Assembly (NCBI GenBank): GCA_964612515.1
Contig: CAZTCX010000130.1
Location: 1 to 10,533, forward strand
Direction of reading: 5' to 3'
From: SABY01 sp964612515
Lineage (GTDB): Bacteria; Bacteroidota; Bacteroidia; Bacteroidales; 4484-276
DNA: 10,533 nt
Shown: piece after piece, positions 1 through 5,365 of the stretch
How positions within the stretch are numbered: position 1 is the stretch's first letter
Layout of the letters: every line of letters starts with the position of its first letter
Translations under genes and position numbers: made by a program
The notes under the pieces: generated by a model
What the model was told of the DNA's origin: nothing
The model's database searches: none
The model's input: only the letters and a program-made list of their open reading frames with translations

Positions 1-154
1 CGCTGGTCAGCAATTCCGAATTTGGATAATTTTTCATCAGGCCGTCGATGTAGGGTGTGTTTCCGTTAAAAATCGCATCAGATTTTGACTTATCCCCTTT
101 TCCCCATCCGTCAAGGATCATCAATAATACTTTTCCTGTGCTTTCTTGTGTCAT
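1..154 (-). CDS. gpmI: 2,3-bisphosphoglycerate-independent phosphoglycerate mutase, N-terminal part (cut by window edge)
   Basis: The reverse complement reads 51 codons from an ATG at 154, starting MTQESTGKVLLMILDGWGKG and continuing through NGNTPYIDGLMKNYPNSELLTS. The LMILDGWG segment is the N-terminal signature of the cofactor-independent phosphoglycerate mutase family (alkaline phosphatase superfamily), where this Asp is a metal ligand. The later NTPYID..M..YP stretch also fits the family. The enzyme interconverts 3- and 2-phosphoglycerate in cytosolic glycolysis and gluconeogenesis. About 450 residues, including the nucleophilic Ser, lie outside the window. The gene is transcribed away from the phosphatase gene and has a good candidate promoter about 60 nt upstream of its start. 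A related superfamily member is possible, but the N-terminus fits gpmI well. Confidence 0.88.
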   Translation of the reverse strand, partial: MTQESTGKVLLMILDGWGKGDKSKSDAIFNGNTPYIDGLMKNYPNSELLTS

Positions 155-216
155 AAGTTCTTAATGTTTAATGTATCGAATAAACAACAAACTGGTGATT
201 TTAGCCTTTAAGTGTG

Positions 217-247
217 CAAATTTAGCTTTTCATGAGCAAATAATCAA
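217..247 (-). promoter_or_regulatory. Candidate Bacteroidota-type promoter for gpmI
   Basis: Read on the minus strand, a TTG (245-247) is followed after 20 nt by TAAATTTG (224 down to 217). This matches the Bacteroidota sigma-factor consensus TTG / TAnnTTTG with near-ideal spacing. Transcription would begin near 210, leaving a leader of about 55 nt before the gpmI ATG at 154. The prediction rests on the motif only. Confidence 0.5.
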
Positions 248-297
248 CAAGAAACCTTTGTTTTAGGGTTGTTTAGCAAGATTTCTTTATATTTTTC

Positions 298-305
298 TAT
301 TTTTG
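298..305 (+). promoter_or_regulatory. Weak candidate -7 element for the metallophosphatase gene
   Basis: TATTTTTG at 298-305 fits the TAnnTTTG consensus and lies 16 nt before the ATG at 322. The surrounding DNA is very T-rich, so chance matches are likely. The nearest upstream TTG (269-271) is 26 nt away, further than usual. A short leader of about 10 nt would result. Confidence 0.25.
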
Positions 306-321
306 TATTTTTAAATAATGA

Positions 322-1041
322 ATGATGAAAAAGTGGGTCATCCCCGATATTCATGGGTGTGCTAAAACGCTGAAAGCGCTTGTGGAGCAGTTGCAGCCTT
401 CCAAGGATGATTTGTTGATATTCCTAGGCGACTACATCGACCGGGGCTCTGATCCCAAAGGGGTGGTGGATTACCTCATGCAGCTTAAGGCCGACGGTCA
501 GAAGCTGATTACCCTACGCGGCAACCACGAAGAATATTTGTTGCTGGCATTTGAAAAGGAAAAAGAGCTGCAGAAAAAAGTCTTTTTTAATCGCAAGAAA
601 AATCATCTTTACGAGAAATGGATGCGTCATGGCGGAACCGATACCATGGAAAGCTTTGGCATCAGTAAGCTCAAAGAGATACCTCAGAAATATCTTGACT
701 GGTTTGAACAATTGGAACTTTACACCCAGCAGGAAAACTACTTCATCGTACATGCCGGCCTCAACTTTGAGCGTCGCGACCCGCTGGAAGATCAGTATGC
801 CATGCTTTGGAGCCGCTCGTTTGTGGCAAGACCTGAGAAAATAGGCGGACAGGTAATAATTCATGGTCATGTGCCGGTGAGCCTCTCTTTTATCCAGGAT
901 AGGATAGAAGACCAAACCAGCAAATACATCCCGCTCGACAATGGCTGTTATTTGAATGGTAATGATGGAATGGGAAATTTGGTTGCTTTTGAGCTTACTA
1001 CCAAAAAACTTGTGGTGCAGCCAGGATTGGATTTTTTGTAA
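322..1041 (+). CDS. PP1-like serine/threonine protein phosphatase (calcineurin-type metallophosphoesterase)
   Basis: A 239-residue cytosolic metallophosphoesterase with the ordered motifs of the bacterial PP1/PrpA/lambda-phosphatase group: PDIHG (residues 8-12, Asp9 and His11), GDYIDRG (36-42, Asp37), LRGNHE (65-70, Asn68/His69), HAGL (144-147) and HGH (181-183). These supply the di-metal site and the catalytic His. The length is normal for the group. Family members remove phosphate from Ser/Thr (sometimes Tyr) or from small phosphoesters; the actual substrate cannot be read from sequence. Between residues 75 and 105 lies a Lys/Glu-rich insert (EKEKELQKK...RKK). The start could be Met1 (322) or Met2 (325); no strong Shine-Dalgarno sequence helps decide. 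The gene stands alone, divergent from gpmI, and is followed by a terminator. A diadenosine tetraphosphatase role is less likely given the PP1-like motif set. Confidence 0.88.
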   Translation: MMKKWVIPDIHGCAKTLKALVEQLQPSKDDLLIFLGDYIDRGSDPKGVVDYLMQLKADGQKLITLRGNHEEYLLLAFEKEKELQKKVFFNRKKNHLYEKWMRHGGTDTMESFGISKLKEIPQKYLDWFEQLELYTQQENYFIVHAGLNFERRDPLEDQYAMLWSRSFVARPEKIGGQVIIHGHVPVSLSFIQDRIEDQTSKYIPLDNGCYLNGNDGMGNLVAFELTTKKLVVQPGLDFL

Positions 1042-1104
1042 AACCATCTTTAGCACTCAATTCATGTGTTCGGCTTAGGTAAAACCAAGGCCGTATCTAT
1101 TCTT

Positions 1105-1125
1105 GCAGGCTTGGCCTGCTTTTTT
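1105..1125 (+). terminator. Intrinsic terminator after the metallophosphatase gene
   Basis: GCAGGC (1105-1110), a TTG loop and GCCTGC (1114-1119) form a perfect 6-bp GC-rich stem, followed directly by six T (1120-1125). It lies 64 nt past the phosphatase stop codon and faces transcripts coming from that side. Confidence 0.7.
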
Positions 1126-1143
1126 ATAAAATAAGAGCGTAAT

Positions 1144-1161
1144 AAAAAACAGGCAAAGCCT
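1144..1161 (-). terminator. Probable weak terminator after holA
   Basis: On the minus strand, AGGC-TTT-GCCT (1161 to 1151) is followed by G and six T (1149 to 1144). The stem is only 4 bp, so it is weaker than its partner at 1105-1125. It sits about 45 nt past the holA stop in the correct orientation for the amn-holA transcript. Confidence 0.4.
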
Positions 1162-1204
1162 CGTCTAAACACCCAGCCTCAGTCGGCGACCTTCAGCCCA
1201 AATC

Positions 1205-2212
1205 CTACCGGACCATTATAATTTTGTAAACAAGCTCGCGCAGCAGTTCACCATCCGGCATCGTGGCGCTATCCACACCCTTTGCCATTTGGTCATACTG
1301 GCGCAGCAACCCAAGTATGCGGCGCACCTGCGTGGTGGTATAATTATTAGCTGCCTGCTGGTATCCTTTTATAGAAAAAGGATTCACTGATAACTGCGAA
1401 GCCGCACTCTTTTTGTCTTTTAGAAAATGATAGTGAAACACCTTGCGGAAATAGCCAAAAAGCATCACCACGACATAAACGACCGAAAACTCTTTGGGGT
1501 TGCTGCCAAAGTAATTGATGATACTTATGGTACGCGGAAAGTCACGTCTCGCCAGGGCATTTTGTAATTCAAAAATATTGTAGTCTTTGCTGATGCCAAT
1601 ATTTTGCTCTACATTTTCAGCCGTAATTTCTGCTCCTGCTTCCAGATTTAGCACCAGCTTACCTATCTCATTTTCTATTTTGCTAAGATTGGTGCCGAGG
1701 CTCACCGCCAGAAGTTGGGTTACGGATTGTGATAGCGTGAATCCGCGTGCATAGATTTGTTGTTGGATAAAGTCGGGCACCTGATTTTCGTACAGCGGCT
1801 TCGATTCGAAATAAACCGTTTTGTTTCTGAGCAGCTTTCCCAGCTCGGTTCGGCCATCAATTTTTTTGTATTTATAATCAAAAACCAAAACCGTAGAAGG
1901 AGCAGGTTTTTGCAGATAGGCAAGCAGAATTTTACTTTCGCCAAGCTGGCGCAGATGCTGTGCTTCACGCACTATCACCACCCGATGATTGGCCATCGCC
2001 GGGTACTGCTTTGCATACGACACTATCTGAACGTCGGTTGTATCGAGGCCATAAAGCACCGAGAGGTTGAAACTCTTTTCGTCTTCGGTGAGTACCTCAT
2101 CCTCGATCATGCGGCTAATTTTATCGATGTAAAAAGGCTCGTCGCCGGTTAAAAAGTAAACCGGGTCGAATATCTTCTTTTTGATACGTCCGACGATAGT
2201 TGCAAAATCCAT
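1205..2212 (-). CDS. holA: DNA polymerase III, delta subunit
   Basis: A 335-residue protein of normal length for HolA. The N-terminus (YFLTGDEPFYIDK, residues 19-31) is the typical delta 'fLl.G.E.yli...' signature. It is followed by the degenerate AAA+-like region with VVIVREAQHL (78-87) and VLVFDYKYKKIDGR (109-121), where delta subunits normally carry 'vvi.e.akkld.r'. The helical lid region (LAVSLGTNLSKIENEIGKL, 168-186) and a C-terminal collar region with ELQNALARRD (215-224) complete the family order. In the clamp-loader complex delta opens the beta sliding clamp. It has no Walker A motif, as expected for delta. The start lies 14 nt after the amn stop, so the two genes are very likely co-transcribed. 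Confidence 0.93.
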   Translation of the reverse strand: MDFATIVGRIKKKIFDPVYFLTGDEPFYIDKISRMIEDEVLTEDEKSFNLSVLYGLDTTDVQIVSYAKQYPAMANHRVVIVREAQHLRQLGESKILLAYLQKPAPSTVLVFDYKYKKIDGRTELGKLLRNKTVYFESKPLYENQVPDFIQQQIYARGFTLSQSVTQLLAVSLGTNLSKIENEIGKLVLNLEAGAEITAENVEQNIGISKDYNIFELQNALARRDFPRTISIINYFGSNPKEFSVVYVVVMLFGYFRKVFHYHFLKDKKSAASQLSVNPFSIKGYQQAANNYTTTQVRRILGLLRQYDQMAKGVDSATMPDGELLRELVYKIIMVR

Positions 2213-2226
2213 AGAAAAAGAAGGTT

Positions 2227-2997
2227 TTAAAAGCGCAGGTGTTTCACGGTCTGGCGGTTCTCTATGAGCTGCTTCAGAGAGTCGATGCCGATGGTGAGAT
2301 GATCGTTCAGGAACTTATCCGTAACAAGCTGGTCACTGGTTTCGGTTTTTACGCCAGTCGAAATCATAGGTTGATCGGACACCAGTAGCAGCGCGCCGGT
2401 AGGTATTTCGTTTGCAAATCCGACAATAAAAATGGTAGCTGTTTCCAGATCGATGGCCATGCTGCGCGTTTTGCGAAGATGTTTTTTCACTTTGTCATCG
2501 TGCTCCCACACGCGGCGGTTGGTGGTGTAAACGGTTCCTGTCCAGTAGTCGCGGCCATGCTCGCGGATGGCGGTGGAGATGGCTTTTTGCAAATTAAAGG
2601 CAGGCAGCGCCGGTACCTCTATCGGGAAATAATCGTTGGAAACGCCATCGCCACGAATAGCTGCGATGGGAAGGATCAGGTCGCCCAGTTGATTTTTCTT
2701 TTTCAATCCGCCACATTTGCCCAAAAACAATGCTGCCTTGGGTTTGATGGCGCTAAGCAAATCCATGATGGTGGCAGCATTTGCACTACCCATCCCAAAT
2801 TTTATCATGGTAATGTCGCCGGCCGTGGCGCTGGGCATCGAGCGATCCAGCCCTTTAATTTCGACATTATTTTTCTCAGCAAACACTTCGAGATATTTCG
2901 TGAAATTTACAAGAAGGATGTATCTGCCGAAATCTTCGATTTGGGTCCCGGTGTAGCGGGGCAGCCAATTTAAAACGATATCCTGTTTGGTCTTCAT
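2227..2997 (-). CDS. amn: AMP nucleosidase, short Bacteroidota form
   Basis: A 256-residue protein of the nucleoside phosphorylase/PNP_UDP superfamily. It shows FLGKCGGL (91-98) and GDLILPIAAIRGDGVSNDY (105-123) of the phosphate/ribose side of the pocket, MAIDLETATIF (180-190, the ribose-binding Glu region) and LLVSDQP (204-210), where the base-contacting Asp is expected. The overall sequence matches short AMP nucleosidases of Bacteroidota, which lack the extra N-terminal domain of the ~480-residue E. coli Amn. The reaction is AMP + water to adenine + ribose 5-phosphate, in the cytosol. It is the first gene of a pair with holA and is divergent from the HsdR-N gene, with a -7-like box 18 nt upstream of its ATG. 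A related nucleoside phosphorylase specificity cannot be fully excluded. Confidence 0.85.
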   Translation of the reverse strand: MKTKQDIVLNWLPRYTGTQIEDFGRYILLVNFTKYLEVFAEKNNVEIKGLDRSMPSATAGDITMIKFGMGSANAATIMDLLSAIKPKAALFLGKCGGLKKKNQLGDLILPIAAIRGDGVSNDYFPIEVPALPAFNLQKAISTAIREHGRDYWTGTVYTTNRRVWEHDDKVKKHLRKTRSMAIDLETATIFIVGFANEIPTGALLLVSDQPMISTGVKTETSDQLVTDKFLNDHLTIGIDSLKQLIENRQTVKHLRF

Positions 2998-3015
2998 AAA
3001 CTATGATTTTGGCCA

Positions 3016-3023
3016 CAAAAGTA
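3016..3023 (-). promoter_or_regulatory. Candidate -7 element for the amn-holA unit
   Basis: The minus strand reads TACTTTTG, a full match to TAnnTTTG, 18 nt upstream of the amn start codon. No clear TTG lies at the usual distance, so support is partial. It is the exact mirror of the box at 3046-3053. Confidence 0.42.
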
Positions 3024-3045
3024 ATCCAAAAGCGCCTATAAAAGA

Positions 3046-3053
3046 TACTTTTG
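3046..3053 (+). promoter_or_regulatory. Candidate -7 element for the HsdR-N-domain gene
   Basis: TACTTTTG followed by CACC is a full TAnnTTTG match. It ends only 5 nt before the ATG at 3059 and 17 nt before the ATG at 3071. If it is used, a start at 3071 leaves a normal short leader, whereas 3059 would be almost leaderless. No TTG is seen at the usual -33 distance. Confidence 0.42.
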
Positions 3054-3058
3054 CACCA

Positions 3059-3526
3059 ATGACCGAAAACATGCAGCAACTCAACTTACCAGAATATCCA
3101 TTGCGCTTACGCGAAAAAGAAGGACGCCGCGAAATCTTCGACAGCATCCGGCGCTTGTGGGTGGCGCTCACGCCCGAAGAGTGGGTGCGACAAAATTTTG
3201 TGCGCTATCTGGTGACGGAGAAGCAAATGCCGGAAATGCTTATCGCAATAGAAAAGTCACTTACGTTAAATGGGCTTACCAAACGCACCGATATTCTGGT
3301 GCACAACCGCCAGGGCGATCCCTTGTTGCTGGTCGAATGTAAAGCGTCGCAAATTGCCATCACCCAAAAAGTCTTTGAACAAATAGGACGCTACAATCTG
3401 GCACTCCAGGTAGAATATTTGGTTGTTACCAATGGCTTGCAGCATTATTGTGCGCGCATCGACTGGGAAAAGCAGCAGTTTATTTTTTTAAAAGAAGTGC
3501 CCGACTACAGCCAACTCGAAGATTAA
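3059..3526 (+). CDS. Stand-alone type I restriction HsdR N-terminal-like (PD-(D/E)XK fold) protein
   Basis: A 155-residue protein resembling the small HSDR_N-type proteins of Bacteroidota. Numbered from this start, the nuclease-like core is KRTDILV (75-81, Asp78), LLLVECKA (89-96, Glu93 and Lys95) and a following QIGRYN (108-113, Gln108/Tyr112). An earlier Glu in TPEEWVRQ (38-45) matches the conserved helix acid of the fold. There is no helicase/translocase domain and no HsdM or HsdS gene nearby, so it is not a classical restriction enzyme. A DNA-processing role is inference. The open frame extends upstream to 2987, but that would overlap amn. The likely start is 3059 or 3071 (MQQLNLPEYP), the latter favoured by the promoter-like box. 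The last bases overlap the convergent SirB1-like gene. Confidence 0.8.
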   Translation: MTENMQQLNLPEYPLRLREKEGRREIFDSIRRLWVALTPEEWVRQNFVRYLVTEKQMPEMLIAIEKSLTLNGLTKRTDILVHNRQGDPLLLVECKASQIAITQKVFEQIGRYNLALQVEYLVVTNGLQHYCARIDWEKQQFIFLKEVPDYSQLED

Positions 3527-4398
3527 TCGAGTGCTTCCTGCAGTTTTTTTAGCTCGGCTGCCTTCTCAGGATTACCCGAATTTTCGTAAGAAAAGATGAG
3601 ATTATTCATCACCCGACGGATAATGGTGACGTTGTCGCAAGGCAGAAAATAGCGGTCGTCCTGTTCCAAGTTGATCTGCCGTAAAAACATCTCCACCTCG
3701 CGCTGGGTAAATACAGCCCCATTGTTAAAAATATTCAGATAAAACTGAACCTGCCGGCGTGTCACCTTGCTGTAATCATCCACAAAATCGTTGAGATAGG
3801 CAAGGATAAAATTCTGTGGCAGATTGATGCCGTAAATCGGGATTTTCAAGCTTTGCGCCACCACCATGTAAATGATGCTCAGCGAAATCGGGTTGGCTTT
3901 CCGTGTTTCGAGTACTGAGTTGATGTACGAATTCTGAGGCGACTGGATGTCGCGCTTGTTGCCACGAAAGCCGTGCACATCATAAAAAATATGGTTGATA
4001 ATCTTCACCTTTTCGAGCGGCGTCAGATTGTTGTTGATTTCGAGCCACACATCCTGAATGATCTGGCCAACCTGATCGGTGATGGTTTTTTCGTTAAGCT
4101 CCGGATATTGATATTTGGCAACCAGAATAAAACCTACCAGTAAATCCTGCGCTGGCGTGTTGCGCCACAGGTTGAACTGATGAAAGTTATGGTCGAATTG
4201 TATGGTATGAATGATTGTTTCGATACGTTTTTGCACATCACCGTCGGCGGTGGTGTCCCAGGCTTCTTCAAGCAATGGAACAGCATCTACACCGTAGGCA
4301 AAAATCTTATTGCGCACCTGATCAAACATGGATTGATCAGGTTCGTCGATAAGGCTCACCAGTGCATTCAGCTCACGATTATAAGGTTTTTCTGACAT
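3523..4398 (-). CDS. SirB1-like protein with transglutaminase-like fold
   Basis: A 291-residue protein if started at the ATG at 4398 (MSEKPYN); an in-frame ATG at 4407 would add three residues. The N-terminal part (about 10-70) looks helical and HEAT-like (VRNKIFAYGVDAVPLLEEAW). The middle and C-terminal parts match the Transglut_core2/SirB1 family: KANPISLSIIYMVVAQSL (about 167-184), IPIYGINLPQNFILAY (186-201) and FYLNIFNNG (219-227). In most members the last-but-one motif contains PGHF; here it is PQNF, so the usual His is absent, and there is no evident Cys nucleophile in the core. It may therefore be a non-catalytic scaffold or binding protein. The substrate or partner is unknown. It is convergent with the HsdR-N gene (stop codons overlap) and divergent from the Bax-like gene. 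Confidence 0.75.
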   Translation of the reverse strand: MSEKPYNRELNALVSLIDEPDQSMFDQVRNKIFAYGVDAVPLLEEAWDTTADGDVQKRIETIIHTIQFDHNFHQFNLWRNTPAQDLLVGFILVAKYQYPELNEKTITDQVGQIIQDVWLEINNNLTPLEKVKIINHIFYDVHGFRGNKRDIQSPQNSYINSVLETRKANPISLSIIYMVVAQSLKIPIYGINLPQNFILAYLNDFVDDYSKVTRRQVQFYLNIFNNGAVFTQREVEMFLRQINLEQDDRYFLPCDNVTIIRRVMNNLIFSYENSGNPEKAAELKKLQEALD

Positions 4399-4440
4399 GA
4401 TCAGCATTGCTTTTTGAAGGTAACAAACAATAGGCTTTAA

Positions 4441-4471
4441 ATGTTATCAAAAAAATAAAAACGTAGATTTG
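4441..4471 (+). promoter_or_regulatory. Candidate promoter for the Bax-like gene, with adjoining small palindrome
   Basis: TAGATTTG (4464-4471) matches TAnnTTTG. Twenty nt upstream sits ATG (4441-4443) in place of TTG. The start codon is 34 nt downstream of the -7 box. GTGAT-TTTCT-ATCAC (4471-4485) overlaps the end of the box and the expected start of transcription, so it could be an operator or a 5' leader hairpin. Confidence 0.45.
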
Positions 4472-4505
4472 TGATTTTCTATCACTTGCCAGTAAATGTC
4501 CGCTT

Positions 4506-5324
4506 ATGCTTTTTAACAAGAAAACCATCATCTTATTTCTTTTGATAGTTATTGTTCTTACGCAATGGTCGTGCCAACCGAGACAAGACAGTCGCGTGGA
4601 TACACCGGAGCTGTGGACTGCCAAGGATCTCACCGAAACCAACCGTAATTTTATACTGACATTTTATCCGATCATTGTCGAAGCCAACAAAAAAGTGATG
4701 ACCGATCGTGCCCGTTTGCTCGATCTACGCAATGATTATCGATACGTAATCCGGAAAAAAAATAACCTGGAGTGGATCAACCAACTTGCCGAAGAATACG
4801 AGTTTGGCGCCGGTTTTTTCAGCGACAGCCTGACACGGCGTGAGTACAAAAAGCGTATTGATACCTTGCTCTATCGTGTAGATTATATCCCCGAAAGGCT
4901 TATCATGGCGCAGGCTATCGTCGAATCGGGCTGGGGCAAAAGCAAATTTGCCCGGCGTGGCAACAACTATTTTGGCATCCGCTGCTACCATCCCGGCTGC
5001 GGCATGGCTCCCGATGGCATTGCAAACCCGCGCTTTTATGTGCGCACCTTTCCAACGGTGCAAGCCGCCATGGACGAATATCTGAACATGCTCAATTCAG
5101 GTTTTGCCTACGAAAATCTTCGCAAACAACGCTGTGCTTTGCGCAACGAAAATGATTACCCCGACGCGTTGCTCATGGCGCAGGGTCTGCATAGATATTC
5201 AGAAAAAAAATCCCATTACATCGAACTTGTGGAATCCATCATCAACGACTATTTGCCAGAAAATTTACGGGAGTATGTCGAGTATCACAATAATTTTAAT
5301 AATCTTGCTGATGAAAAAAGCTGA
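4506..5324 (+). CDS. Bax-like glucosaminidase-domain protein, probable lipoprotein (peptidoglycan hydrolase)
   Basis: A 272-residue exported protein, close to the ~274 residues of E. coli Bax. Residues 6-22 form a hydrophobic signal ending WSC, so Cys23 is a plausible lipidation site, although TQWSC is not an ideal lipobox. The glucosaminidase (FlgJ/LytG-like) domain spans about 126-250. It has PERLIMAQAIVESGWGKSKF (129-148, with Glu140 the expected catalytic acid), GNNYFGIRCY (152-161), the Bax-like CYHPGCGMAP (160-169), FPTVQAAMDEYLNML (182-196) and LHRYSEKKSHY (228-238). Such enzymes cleave the glycan strand of peptidoglycan. The signal implies an envelope location, periplasmic side. Its stop (TGA) overlaps an ATG at 5324 in the frame of the next gene, but that gene's better start is at 5366. 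Co-transcription with the subtilase gene is possible because no terminator is seen between them. Confidence 0.87.
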   Translation: MLFNKKTIILFLLIVIVLTQWSCQPRQDSRVDTPELWTAKDLTETNRNFILTFYPIIVEANKKVMTDRARLLDLRNDYRYVIRKKNNLEWINQLAEEYEFGAGFFSDSLTRREYKKRIDTLLYRVDYIPERLIMAQAIVESGWGKSKFARRGNNYFGIRCYHPGCGMAPDGIANPRFYVRTFPTVQAAMDEYLNMLNSGFAYENLRKQRCALRNENDYPDALLMAQGLHRYSEKKSHYIELVESIINDYLPENLREYVEYHNNFNNLADEKS

Positions 5325-5365
5325 TGACGCTTTCGCTAATTAATATGTCACCAAATCTTAGTATC

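Noticed and set aside
514..1056. 180-codon minus-strand open frame opposite the metallophosphatase gene
   Set aside because: Fully antisense to a gene with clear family motifs; its translation has no recognisable domain.
2479..2973. 164-codon plus-strand open frame opposite amn
   Set aside because: Lies entirely within amn, low-complexity Gly/Ala-rich translation, no start signals; a shadow of amn.
2987..3058. N-terminal extension of the HsdR-N-type protein to the ATG at 2987
   Set aside because: It would overlap the start of amn and pass through both promoter-like boxes; the added residues do not resemble the family.
3059..3526. Type I restriction-modification or defence island
   Set aside because: Only a stand-alone HsdR-N-like protein is present; no HsdM, HsdS, helicase, toxin or mobile genes in the window.
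5324..5365. Upstream ATG at 5324 (overlapping the Bax-like stop) as start of the subtilase
   Set aside because: It would put 14 residues before a complete, typical signal peptide that begins at the ATG at 5366.
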